Source: Crocinitomicaceae bacterium
GTDB lineage: Bacteria; Bacteroidota; Bacteroidia; Flavobacteriales_D; Crocinitomicaceae
Reading direction: 5' to 3'
Assembly: GCA_024643545.1 (NCBI GenBank)
Contig: JAHEMR010000005.1
Span: 357,675-421,674, forward strand
DNA length: 64,000 nt
Made by a program: the position numbers and the translations under genes. Each line of letters opens with the position of its first letter. The stretch's first letter is position 1. This document shows, piece by piece, positions 24,824-32,771 of the stretch. A model generated the notes under the pieces. The model did no database searches. It saw nothing but the letters and a program-made list of their open reading frames with translations, and was not told the DNA's origin.

Positions 24824-24853
24824 CAAATCTACAATTAAAGTAAAATAAAACAA
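24824..24853 (-). promoter_or_regulatory. Promoter of the VWA/PP2C/kinase operon
   Basis: On the minus strand, a -33 TTG (24853-24851) and a -7 TAGATTTG (24831-24824) are separated by 19 bases, a full consensus match. Leader of about 34 bases to ATG 24783. Confidence 0.6.
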
Positions 24854-24877
24854 CCATAAGTGTTAAATAAAACAACC
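24843..24877. repeat. Two 13-bp direct repeats overlapping the operon's -33 element
   Basis: AAATAAAACAACC occurs at 24843-24855 and 24865-24877, exactly 22 bases apart (about two helical turns). The first copy covers the -33 TTG. A direct-repeat operator is plausible, possibly for the adjacent XRE regulator. Confidence 0.5.
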
Positions 24878-24921
24878 GATATTATACGTGTGTGTTTCAC
24901 AGCATTGTGGAATTTTGTTTC

Positions 24922-25211
24922 ATGGAAGAATTCAATATTGGTGCACAAATAAAGTCGGTGGTAGAGTCCAAGGGGATGTCTGTTACTGAGTTTGCGAAGC
25001 GCATCAATAAGTCAAGAGAGAATTGTTATTCCATCTTTGCCCGAAAGACCATCGATACGGGTTTGTTGCAAACCATTAGTTCGGTCTTGGACCATGATTT
25101 CTTTGCACAGTTTATACATCCTATGACCAAATGTCGGCGGAAACGCAAAAATTGCGCGATGAAAACATCCTGCTGAAAGAATACAATTCTATGTTGAAAG
25201 GGAAAGACTAA
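24922..25211 (+). pseudogene. XRE-family regulator disrupted by a single-base frameshift
   Basis: ATG 24922 opens MEEFNIGAQIKSVVESKGMS, a helix-turn-helix of the XRE type (TEFAKRINKSRENCYSIFARK) continuing to DHDFFAQF near 25113. The frame then breaks: the open frame runs into a basic nonsense tail ending at 25176, while the -1 frame continues as YDQMSAETQKLRDENILLKE and NSMLKGKD to TAA 25211, a coiled-coil tail normal for this Bacteroidota family. Adding one T to the TTT at 25111-25113 restores a ~96-residue protein. Either a real mutation or a homopolymer sequencing error. Divergent from the VWA operon, so it may be its lost regulator. Confidence 0.7.
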
Positions 25212-25224
25212 AACGCTCGGCAAT

Positions 25225-25422
25225 TTATGCCCGCATTTTCTCTACCCAAATTGCAAGCAAGTACACAAGTGAGATACCGAAAAATCCAAGTAGGATGCCA
25301 TGATATTGGCTAAAGAATTCGGGAAATGTTGATCCGATGTATAAATATGCTGCTGAAACACATAGCTTGAAAGGAATGAACTCTGCGTTGGTCCAAGTCA
25401 TTTTTTTAGTGAAGAAATTCAT
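25225..25422 (-). CDS. Small two-helix membrane protein
   Basis: 65 residues; no named family. It begins MNFFTKKMTWTNAEFIPFK, then has two hydrophobic helices (CVSAAYLYIG and LGFFGISLVYLLAIWV) and a short basic end. Composition and hydrophobic pattern look like a genuine small inner-membrane protein. It converges on the frameshifted regulator with 13 bases between. No context clue to function. Confidence 0.5.
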   Translation of the reverse strand: MNFFTKKMTWTNAEFIPFKLCVSAAYLYIGSTFPEFFSQYHGILLGFFGISLVYLLAIWVEKMRA

Positions 25423-25544
25423 ATGCCAGTTTTAAAGGTTGGAATAAAGTTAGTTCGAAATGATTCTTGGAAAAATGACCTTGCTCAGGTTTTTGATAAT
25501 GAATTGATTTTAAGTATATTTGGTTTGAATCTAAATCATCAACT

Positions 25545-25976
25545 ATGAAAAACGCAATATACTTTCTAGCGGTAATCACCTTGTTTTTCTCAACCTTAGG
25601 CTGTAACAAACAAGAAAAATTAGCGATTAGTTATCCAACCAATGGTTTGAATGGCATCAATTTATTGGCACTCACAAGTGACTCATTGGAGGTTGCTCCA
25701 GTGAATTATTCGATGAATGCCGTTTTAGGCGAGAAGGCACAACTTAAAATTGTAATCACGAAATTACCAACACCTAGTTCGAATTCCGTTTGGTTTTATG
25801 ATGTAATGACAGATGGATGGATCGGGGGAGACTTTGATGGTACGAGCCAAGAATTTACTTCCACCAAAACTGGAAACATTGACTTGGATCTCGAATTTCA
25901 AGGACAAGGGACTTGCCGTATCGATTACTACGAGAATTCAAAGACTGTGACGAAATCGAAAGTGTTTAGTTGGTAG
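25545..25976 (+). CDS. Hypothetical lipoprotein
   Basis: 143 residues with a lipoprotein signal (hydrophobic 4-17, lipobox TLGC at Cys-20). The mature part is beta-rich (LKIVITKLPTP, NIDLDLEFQGQGTCRIDYYE) and resembles a small immunoglobulin-like sandwich; no enzyme motif. It stands alone within the accessory region. Function unknown. Confidence 0.65.
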   Translation: MKNAIYFLAVITLFFSTLGCNKQEKLAISYPTNGLNGINLLALTSDSLEVAPVNYSMNAVLGEKAQLKIVITKLPTPSSNSVWFYDVMTDGWIGGDFDGTSQEFTSTKTGNIDLDLEFQGQGTCRIDYYENSKTVTKSKVFSW

Positions 25977-26005
25977 TGATTTTGTTCTGTAATAGATGTT
26001 TCGTG

Positions 26006-26989
26006 TTAATTTGCTCCGAAACTTCTATTTAATACACTAATAACTAGTTTTTTCATGGTTTCCATTTCATCCGCTTTACTCGCCGCAACAAATAGGGTAA
26101 TACTCGCCAAAGCTTCATTGCTAATGATTGAACGACCAGAGGGGTGGTACAATAGGGAATTTGTTTGAAGAAACAACAAAAAACATGCTGCTGCAATTCG
26201 TTTATTACCGTCAACAAATGCATGATTTTTAACGATAAGGTATAGCAACATCGCTGCTTTTTCTTCTATCGTAGGATAAATTTCTTGGTTGTTAAAACTT
26301 TGTTGAATGAGGTAAATTGAACTATTGAAACCTCCGTCTTTTTCTTTACCGAAAATGTCCGAATTGAACTCTTCACGCATGGAATCGATCAATGCATAAT
26401 ACTCGGAGGCATCGGGATAGTTTGCTGCTCTTGTATGATTACCCTTCATATCCAAGGACTCGTGATCATAATCATCTAAGAGTTTTAATCCTAAATTAAA
26501 ATGATGTAACCAAGATAAATTCTCTAGCTGCGAAGTTGTATCTTCTATGACACGGCTTAGGATTCGAATACCATCGTGAAGTACTTGTATCTCTTTGTTC
26601 TTTTCCGCTAAACGTTTTTCATTGATTGCGACTCCCTCAATTAAGTATTCTTTCAATCGTTTCGTTGCCCATTGGCGAAATTGGGTTCCTCGTTTTGAGT
26701 TAACACGGTAACCAATTGAAATGATTGCATCTAGGTTATAGAATTTAATGTTCCTTTTAACTTCTCTTTCCCCTTCTTTTTGAACTACCGAGAAAAGCTC
26801 GGTAGTTGAATTTTCATCGAGTTCTTCTTCTAAAAAAATATTTTTCAAATGCAAGCCAATGGTATCTGAGTCCTTGACAAAAAGTTCTCCTAATTGTTTT
26901 TGATTGAGCCAAACTGTATCCTGTTCAAACCGGACTTGGACAACCGTCTGATTGTCAATTGATGTAAATATTTCCATTTGAAGTTTCAT
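26006..26989 (-). CDS. RhuM/Fic fusion protein (virulence RhuM family with Doc-like Fic domain)
   Basis: 327 residues. The N-terminal RhuM part (1-145) contains VRFEQDTVWLNQKQLGELF, KFYNLDAIISIGYRVNSKRGTQFRQWA and a short coiled coil. The C-terminal Fic domain (~190-310) has HAFVDGNKRIAAACFLLFL, the HxFxDGNKR form typical of Doc-like kinases and of the RhuM/Fic family rather than the AMPylator form HPFxxGNGR. No separate antitoxin gene is adjacent. The start may be ATG 26977 (MEIFTSIDNQ). Likely accessory, toxin-like or phage-related; the target is unknown. Confidence 0.85.
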   Translation of the reverse strand: MKLQMEIFTSIDNQTVVQVRFEQDTVWLNQKQLGELFVKDSDTIGLHLKNIFLEEELDENSTTELFSVVQKEGEREVKRNIKFYNLDAIISIGYRVNSKRGTQFRQWATKRLKEYLIEGVAINEKRLAEKNKEIQVLHDGIRILSRVIEDTTSQLENLSWLHHFNLGLKLLDDYDHESLDMKGNHTRAANYPDASEYYALIDSMREEFNSDIFGKEKDGGFNSSIYLIQQSFNNQEIYPTIEEKAAMLLYLIVKNHAFVDGNKRIAAACFLLFLQTNSLLYHPSGRSIISNEALASITLFVAASKADEMETMKKLVISVLNRSFGAN

Positions 26990-27172
26990 CTGTTACTGCG
27001 TTTTTTTAAATTTTTAAAAATGTGGAGGTGCTTGATGTTTCAGATGATTTTGTTCAAATAAAACACACAAGAATCTCCTGTCTTTGAAATGAACGACCTA
27101 CTTAAAGATAACAAAAATGAGGAAGAAAATCAAGAGGAAAAATGTAAATCCCAGTGAAAATGCTAGAACTAT

Positions 27173-27943
27173 TTACTGCAACTCTCCATCAATCGCTTTC
27201 TCCAATGCTTCGATGGATCCAGGACTATAACCCATGGATTTAAAGACTATTTGTCCTTCGCGGTTGAGGATCAGGTGCGTTGGATACCCTGTGATGTTTA
27301 AAGGCGCAACGTCCTTGTCGGAAATGCTTAGGACTTGATAATCAAAGTCTGTTTTCTTGAGAAAGCTTTTCAGTTGATTTGGTTTGTCTAATGCGATGGC
27401 CAAAAATTCCACGTCTTTGCCTTTGTATTTCTCGACGAGCTTGTTCAATTCCGGCATTTCCATGTTGCACGGTTTGCATGCGATGAACCAAAAGTTGATG
27501 ACAATGATTTTTTCCTTTTTTGGATTGAAGTCCGACAATTGAACTTCCTTGTTTTTTAAATTGCGCAAGGGAAGGTTCTTGGGAATCGTTTGGGTGCTTA
27601 AATCCTCACTTTCCATTGGCGCAGACATTTGCATCATCATGCGTCTTTCATCTTCCGATGACTTGCGCAGTACGAATGCTTTGATTTCCTTTTGATTGTT
27701 CACGAAGGGTTCTGGGATTAGTTCTCCCGAACTTAAATAGTAAGCTAAACTATCTGGACCGATTTGTTTGCCGTCCACTGTGCATACTGGAATACTGATG
27801 CCATCCAACATCATTGGCTGGGAGAAATCCAGTTCATTTGCTTGGGCTTTGTGAAGCTTGGATAAGTCGATTTGCGCGTGAATCTGGCTGCATGAGAAAA
27901 GTATACTGCAGCTAAAAAGGATGGCTTTTAATATGGTCGTCAT
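27173..27943 (-). CDS. TlpA-family thioredoxin-like protein
   Basis: 256 residues with a signal peptide (cleavage after QIHAQ; a lipobox-like LFSC also occurs). Residues ~120-256 form a TlpA/ResA-like thioredoxin fold: KIIVINFWFIACKPCNMEMPEL with the redox pair CKPC, and GYPTHLILNREGQIV with the cis-Pro. The usual Trp before the first Cys is Ala here. The ~100-residue N-terminal region is family-specific. Acts in the periplasm as thiol-disulfide oxidoreductase. It lies two bases after the upstream barrel gene, so the two are co-transcribed. Confidence 0.85.
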   Translation of the reverse strand: MTTILKAILFSCSILFSCSQIHAQIDLSKLHKAQANELDFSQPMMLDGISIPVCTVDGKQIGPDSLAYYLSSGELIPEPFVNNQKEIKAFVLRKSSEDERRMMMQMSAPMESEDLSTQTIPKNLPLRNLKNKEVQLSDFNPKKEKIIVINFWFIACKPCNMEMPELNKLVEKYKGKDVEFLAIALDKPNQLKSFLKKTDFDYQVLSISDKDVAPLNITGYPTHLILNREGQIVFKSMGYSPGSIEALEKAIDGELQ

Positions 27944-27945
27944 GT

Positions 27946-28818
27946 TTAGAAATTGAAGCTTAAACTCAACCTAGCACCTGCTTGGGAGAAGTTGAAGTTT
28001 GGCAGTCCTGCACCAAGAGGAACCGACGTAATGGTTTGACTTAACACCATGTTCTTGAAGAAACAAAATTCGAGGTTCCATGAATGCTTGTTGTTGCCAA
28101 TGAACGAGAATCCATGCCCGAATTCGAGTCCGATGGAAGTCATGTTCACATCGAATTGCTTTTGGATGTTATTGGTAAAAGGTGGCATGGTAGGATCCTG
28201 AACCTCCACACTTTCTTGCGAACTGCGCACACCGTAATTGACGCGAACGGGAATGTACTTCGCTACATTCGATTTCATTCCATCGTATTGAAACTGATAA
28301 TTGGCTCCAATGGAATAAAAATGATCTAAACCGGAAAGTAATTTCATGTCTGCTTTTATTCCCACAAAATGCTGACGATTCAGGTATTTCCCGGCTCCCA
28401 TGGTCATACAAATTGGCAAGTCATAAAAGTAACCGTTGCCAGATGACCAAATGTAATAATCGTCCGCTACGAAGCCATTATCGGTTCCTGCAGCGAATTG
28501 CGTGAGTCCAAGCATGAAGGAAAACTCATCTGACTTTCTGGGACGAACAAGAGTATCGCGTATGCGTTTGCTATATGTGACATTCTCTTCGAAATAATCG
28601 TACATCTCACGGGAAAGGGAATAGTTTCGGTTGTAATTGTCTCGAAAGGTCAAATCGCCATCTTTTTGATTGAATTCGATGATTTCACCATAGAGCACTT
28701 TCCCTGTTTTCAAATGTACAATGTCATAAACCACTACTTGCCTTGGTTTCGTTTGTGCAAATGTGTTTGCTTGGTATAAACAAAGGACAACTGTCAAAAG
28801 GAGAATGTTACGTAACAT
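27946..28818 (-). CDS. Hypothetical outer-membrane beta-barrel protein
   Basis: 290 residues; signal peptide 1-21 (ending TFAQ). Residues ~28-75 hold a short segment (DIVHLKTGKVLYGEIIEFNQKDGDLTFRDNY cut into strands) like the small beta domain found before Bacteroidota barrels. The remainder alternates aromatic and polar residues and ends LSLSFNF, a terminal Phe typical of outer-membrane barrels. No known family assigned. It forms an operon with the TlpA-like gene. Confidence 0.6.
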   Translation of the reverse strand: MLRNILLLTVVLCLYQANTFAQTKPRQVVVYDIVHLKTGKVLYGEIIEFNQKDGDLTFRDNYNRNYSLSREMYDYFEENVTYSKRIRDTLVRPRKSDEFSFMLGLTQFAAGTDNGFVADDYYIWSSGNGYFYDLPICMTMGAGKYLNRQHFVGIKADMKLLSGLDHFYSIGANYQFQYDGMKSNVAKYIPVRVNYGVRSSQESVEVQDPTMPPFTNNIQKQFDVNMTSIGLEFGHGFSFIGNNKHSWNLEFCFFKNMVLSQTITSVPLGAGLPNFNFSQAGARLSLSFNF

Positions 28819-28883
28819 GTGCGCTTAAAATTTGCCCTAAAAATAAGCCAAATCTGTGAATTTTCAATTGCATGAGGAATCCA

Positions 28884-28891
28884 TATCTTTG
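28884..28891 (+). promoter_or_regulatory. -7 promoter element of the YigZ gene
   Basis: TATCTTTG is followed by exactly four bases (TAGC) and GTG 28896. Initiation would be at or next to GTG, so ATG 28872 upstream of the promoter cannot be the start. Confidence 0.55.
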
Positions 28892-28895
28892 TAGC

Positions 28896-29477
28896 GTGTC
28901 AAAATACTTAAGCATAGCGAAGATCAGCGAAGGATTCTACAAGGAAAAAGGATCTAAGTTTTATGCATTTGCAGTGCCCTGTAAAACAGAGGAGGAAGTC
29001 AAAGCATTTATTCATGCCAAACGAAAGGAACACCATCAGGCTGTTCATGTGTGTTCCGCTTTTCGCTTAGGGAGTGACAAGAAATTGTACCGTTCAAGTG
29101 ATGATGGCGAACCATCAAATTCTGCTGGTCCACCGATTTTAGGACAAATTCAATCCTTTGATTTGAGTAATATACTGATTGCCGTGGTTCGCTATTACGG
29201 AGGAACCAACTTAGGTGTCGGCGGACTGATAACGGCTTATCGTACTGCTGCGAAAGAGGCTTTGGAAAACGCGGAAATCATCGAGTGCGAAGAGGAAGTG
29301 GTGTGGGAACTCCAGTTTTCTTATGCAGACTTACCGCAGGTAATGAAATCCCTGAAAGCGTATCCATGTAACATCCTAACGCAAGAATTGTCAGAAATTG
29401 GACAAATCTCTGTTAGCATTCCAATGTCTCAAGAACGGTTAATGTCCGAGTTGGTCGGATTTAAAATCAATCCCTAA
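28896..29477 (+). CDS. yigZ: YigZ/IMPACT family protein
   Basis: 193 residues from the GTG start. The UPF0029 domain is clear: KGSKFYAFAVPCKTEEEVK, HHQAVHVCSAFRLG, SSDDGEPSNSAGPPILGQI and VVRYYGGTNLGVGGLITAYR, then a smaller C-terminal domain (~135-193). Related proteins act around translation control (yeast IMPACT) but the bacterial function is not settled. Start chosen by promoter position and by homology to proteins beginning near SKYLSIAKISEG. The 3' end overlaps the convergent gene by 11 bases. Confidence 0.88.
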   Translation: MSKYLSIAKISEGFYKEKGSKFYAFAVPCKTEEEVKAFIHAKRKEHHQAVHVCSAFRLGSDKKLYRSSDDGEPSNSAGPPILGQIQSFDLSNILIAVVRYYGGTNLGVGGLITAYRTAAKEALENAEIIECEEEVVWELQFSYADLPQVMKSLKAYPCNILTQELSEIGQISVSIPMSQERLMSELVGFKINP

Positions 29478-30597
29478 ACTTTTCCTTTTGGTAAGGAAAT
29501 AGGTCAACCATTTCTCCCGAGTAATAAAATTCATAGGCAACAGAACCGAAGGTATATTCTTGGTCGCGAATTTTAAAATTTGATCCACCTACAGAAGGGT
29601 TTTTCTTCGGAATCGACTTTACGTATCCAAGATTGAAAATGGATGCAAGAATTTCCGGTCGATCATCAATTGGAAATCCTGCTCGTTGCCATTGCATTCT
29701 GATTTGTTTGATAAACAATCCTGCATATAAATAAGAATAATAGTGATCCTTGTATTGCACCAATCGTTGAATGCGCACACTATTGGTATCATTGTGTTTG
29801 TTTCGGTAATTCACCGTTGAATCATAGTCTAACACATGTTCAAAATTTTTCCCTAAATAATATTTAGAGGTGCTATCTGTTAAGTAATTTTCTATGTTTT
29901 TTGCTGTATTTTCCTTGATTCCGGTTACACCATAAGAGTGATTCGTTTCCAAGGCAAGGGTTTTTAAAGGTGCCACTAAACTTTTAAAGCGTTCGCGGCG
30001 TGAGTTAAAGAGGCGAACCTGTTCTCCTACCAAGCAGGCAACAATGTACCTTGCCTCGACACCAGCTACTTTTGCCGCTGAATCGATGTATTTTTTATCT
30101 TTTGAAACCGCTTCTTTAAAGTATTTCCATTCTACAATGTTGGTCCAGTCAAATGCGCTCAAATTCGAGGCTTTGTCGCTCATTTTTTTCTTATTAATAA
30201 TGGCTTGAAGTTGCTCTTGGTATGCTTTGTTTTTCATTAATTTCAAGTCGACTGCTGCTAACATTTGAAGTGCTAACTTATCATCTTTGGAGGATGTCCA
30301 GGCATCCATGATGGCATTGGCATTTTTAGGATAATATTCGTTCAACAAGTGAATCCGACTTAAAATCTCATTCCGGTAAAAAGCGGTGTTTGAACTATCA
30401 ATCTTAAACGATTGGTTGTATTTATCGTGAATTTGTTGGTAGTAACGGTTGTTGACATCCACCGCTCCACTGTCATTGGTGAAATTAAACTTCATTGCCA
30501 AATACGTTCCAACCAAGAAAAATCCGTAAAATGCAAATCCGTAAAGTGCAATGAGGTATGGGATTTTAATCCATTTTTTTTGAAAAAGGGCGCGCAT
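29467..30597 (-). CDS. Membrane-anchored protein with lysozyme-like (muramidase) features
   Basis: 376 residues with one N-terminal transmembrane helix (~13-36) and a large extracytoplasmic domain. Residues ~175-345 show the order of a lysozyme-like fold: VEARYIVACLVGEQVRLF with a candidate catalytic Glu, LALETNHSYGVTGIKENTAKNIENYL, and RPEILASIFNLGY near the end. This recalls uncharacterised transglycosylase-like proteins; I am not certain. A long helical region (~60-160) precedes it. Divergent from the gamma carbonic anhydrase gene. Confidence 0.55.
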   Translation of the reverse strand: MRALFQKKWIKIPYLIALYGFAFYGFFLVGTYLAMKFNFTNDSGAVDVNNRYYQQIHDKYNQSFKIDSSNTAFYRNEILSRIHLLNEYYPKNANAIMDAWTSSKDDKLALQMLAAVDLKLMKNKAYQEQLQAIINKKKMSDKASNLSAFDWTNIVEWKYFKEAVSKDKKYIDSAAKVAGVEARYIVACLVGEQVRLFNSRRERFKSLVAPLKTLALETNHSYGVTGIKENTAKNIENYLTDSTSKYYLGKNFEHVLDYDSTVNYRNKHNDTNSVRIQRLVQYKDHYYSYLYAGLFIKQIRMQWQRAGFPIDDRPEILASIFNLGYVKSIPKKNPSVGGSNFKIRDQEYTFGSVAYEFYYSGEMVDLFPYQKEKFRD

Positions 30598-30695
30598 ATT
30601 CTATTATTAACAGGGCTTTATACTGAGACAGAGGAAACAAGTTACATTAACGGAGATTTCTGTTAAAAATTCCAAGCGTGTTTTCATAGAAACGC

Positions 30696-30703
30696 TAAAT
30701 TTG
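30696..30703 (+). promoter_or_regulatory. -7 promoter element of the gamma carbonic anhydrase gene
   Basis: TAAATTTG-AAAC-ATG, the same 15 bases as at 36801-36815, again with four bases between element and start codon. Confidence 0.55.
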
Positions 30704-30707
30704 AAAC

Positions 30708-31232
30708 ATGGCTTTAATAAAAGAATGTCGTGGATTTACACCACAATTTGGCGAGGACTGTTACCTCGCTGAAAACGCAACTGTTGTTGGCGATGTTATC
30801 ATGGGAAATGAATGTTCTGTTTGGTTCAATGCGGTTGTGCGCGGAGATGTTAATTCAATCCGAATGGGAAACCGAGTGAATGTGCAAGATGGCGCAGTGA
30901 TTCATTGTACCTATGAAAAGACCAAAGTGAATTTGGGTAATCACGTTTCCATCGGACACAATGCACTTGTACATGGTTGTACGGTAGAAGATAATGTGCT
31001 GATTGGTATGGGGTCCATCGTTATGGATGACTGTTACATCGAAGCAAATAGCATCATTGCAGCAGGAGCCGTTTTATTGGAAGGTACGCGAGTAGAATCT
31101 TGGAGCATTTATGCCGGTGTCCCAGCGAAAAAAGTCAAAACGTTGAGTCCAGAGTTATTTGCAGGAGAGGTGCAACGCATTTCCAATAATTACGTCATGT
31201 ATTCCGGTTGGTTTAAAGAGAAAAAAGACTAA
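30708..31232 (+). CDS. Gamma carbonic anhydrase family protein (left-handed beta helix)
   Basis: 174 residues of hexapeptide repeats (GDVIMGNECSVWFNAVVRGD, VNVQDGAVIHCT, VSIGHNALVHGCTVEDNVLIGMGSIV). The three metal His ligands of the gamma class are visible: His in VIHCTYE, His in SIGHNALVHG (two). Forms trimers with zinc or iron at the interfaces. In such YrdA/PaaY-like proteins carbonic anhydrase activity is often not demonstrated. A small lipoprotein and aminopeptidase P gene follow on the same strand. Confidence 0.88.
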   Translation: MALIKECRGFTPQFGEDCYLAENATVVGDVIMGNECSVWFNAVVRGDVNSIRMGNRVNVQDGAVIHCTYEKTKVNLGNHVSIGHNALVHGCTVEDNVLIGMGSIVMDDCYIEANSIIAAGAVLLEGTRVESWSIYAGVPAKKVKTLSPELFAGEVQRISNNYVMYSGWFKEKKD

Positions 31233-31254
31233 CTTAACGTTTAAACGCTTATTT

Positions 31255-31395
31255 ATGAAAACCAAACTAACTACGATTATTTGTGCACTTGGTGCGTTCC
31301 TATTGTTGAATGCGTGTCATGGATCAAAGAAAGTTCAATGTGACTCTTACGGTCAAATTCAAACATCAAACACAGACGACCTCGCTTCAAAGTAG
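31255..31395 (+). CDS. Small lipoprotein, 46 residues
   Basis: ATG 31255 opens MKTKLTTIICALGAFLLLNA followed by Cys (lipobox LNAC), then only 25 mature residues (HGSKKVQCDSYG ... DDLASK). The SKKVQCDSYG motif is reminiscent of other tiny Bacteroidota lipoproteins. It begins 22 bases after the carbonic anhydrase gene. Function unknown; the signal sequence and lipobox make it likely to be real. Confidence 0.65.
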   Translation: MKTKLTTIICALGAFLLLNACHGSKKVQCDSYGQIQTSNTDDLASK

Positions 31396-31466
31396 ATCAT
31401 TCAGCTAGATTAATCAGCAGTTTTTCTTTCATTCTGACGGAGAAATCGTAATTTTACTCAACTAAT

Positions 31467-32768
31467 ATGAGTACTATGAAATACGATCGAATCGACTCCA
31501 ATTTATACATTTCGAATAGAAAGAAATTTACTGAACGAATGACAGCTAATACGTTAGCAGTTTTCAATTCCAACGATATTTTTCCAATCAGTGCAGATAG
31601 CACGATGCCGTTCCAACAGCACCGAGATATATTGTATTTATCGGGAGTAGATCAAGAAGAATCGATTTTGGTTTTATTTCCAAATGCGAGCAATCCATCC
31701 CACCGAGAAGTTTTATTTTTGAAAGAAACCAGTGACTTGATTGCTGTTTGGGAAGGGGAGAAACTGACGAAGGAAACAGCCTTTTTAACTTCAGGTATTA
31801 AAACCGTTTATTGGTTGCAGCAATTTCCGACCATATTTAAGCAACTAATGGCCGAAGCACAAGGAATGTATTTGAATACGAATGAACATTTACGTGCGAA
31901 TACGGAAGTTGAAACCCGTGAGGATCGATTCATCAAACAAGTTAAAATAGATTATCCAGCACATCAAGTACATAAGTCAGCGCCAATCATGCATAAAATT
32001 CGTTCCATCAAAGATGCGGTAGAATTGGAGTTGATGCAACGCGCATGTAACATTACCGAAGCTGGTGTGCGACGCTTATTGGGATTCATCAAACCAGGTG
32101 TTTGGGAGTACGAAATCGAAGCAGAATTGGCACATGAATTTTTGCGCAATCGTTCCAAAGGTTTTGCTTACACACCGATTGTCGCATCTGGAAAAAATGC
32201 GTGTGTATTGCATTACATTGAAAACAACCAACAATGTCAAGATGGCGATGTTATTTTGTTGGATGTTGGTGCAGAATATGCGAATTATTCATCAGACCTT
32301 ACCCGTTGTTTACCTGTTAATGGACGTTTTACTGCTCGACAAAAAGCAGTTTACAATGCGGTGTTACATGTAAAAAATGAAGCACAAAAATTATTGGTCC
32401 CAGGAACAATTATGGCGGAGTACCACAAGCAAGTTGGATCCTTAATGGAAGAACAATTAGTTGGACTTGGATTGATTTCTATGGACGATATTAAAACACA
32501 AAATCCAGATTGGCCTGCATACAAAAAGTACTTCATGCATGGAACTTCCCATTTCTTGGGATTAGACACACATGATGTCGGAATTTGGCATGAACCGATT
32601 TCCGCAGGAATGGTGTTTACGTGTGAACCGGGAATTTACATTCCAGAAGAAGGACTCGGTATTCGTTTGGAGGATGATTTAGTTGTTCAAGCATCTGGTG
32701 CGCCGTTCAATCTTATGGGCGATATTCCAATTGAAGCAGAAGCGATTGAAGACTTGATGAACGCATAG
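31467..32768 (+). CDS. pepP: Aminopeptidase P (Xaa-Pro aminopeptidase, M24B)
   Basis: Removes the N-terminal residue before proline. 433 residues: N-terminal creatinase-like domain (1-170), then the pita-bread catalytic domain. The five metal ligands are visible: Asp in VILLDVGAEYANYSSDLTR (two Asp), His in HGTSHFLGLDTHDVG, Glu in VFTCEPGIYIP and Glu in LGIRLEDDL. Start ATG 31467 or ATG 31476, which differ by three residues. The next gene starts three bases downstream and is co-transcribed. Confidence 0.93.
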   Translation: MSTMKYDRIDSNLYISNRKKFTERMTANTLAVFNSNDIFPISADSTMPFQQHRDILYLSGVDQEESILVLFPNASNPSHREVLFLKETSDLIAVWEGEKLTKETAFLTSGIKTVYWLQQFPTIFKQLMAEAQGMYLNTNEHLRANTEVETREDRFIKQVKIDYPAHQVHKSAPIMHKIRSIKDAVELELMQRACNITEAGVRRLLGFIKPGVWEYEIEAELAHEFLRNRSKGFAYTPIVASGKNACVLHYIENNQQCQDGDVILLDVGAEYANYSSDLTRCLPVNGRFTARQKAVYNAVLHVKNEAQKLLVPGTIMAEYHKQVGSLMEEQLVGLGLISMDDIKTQNPDWPAYKKYFMHGTSHFLGLDTHDVGIWHEPISAGMVFTCEPGIYIPEEGLGIRLEDDLVVQASGAPFNLMGDIPIEAEAIEDLMNA

Positions 32769-32771
32769 TTC

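Noticed and set aside
25983..26000. TTCTGTAATAG as a possible second attachment site matching the mnmE end
   Set aside because: Only the first seven bases match in a row; expected by chance over 10 kb, and no integrase is present.
27089..27157. 22-codon frame MNDLLKDNKNEEENQEEKCK...
   Set aside because: Upstream sequence TCTTTGAA is only a partial promoter, and a highly charged 22-residue peptide cannot be supported without homologues.
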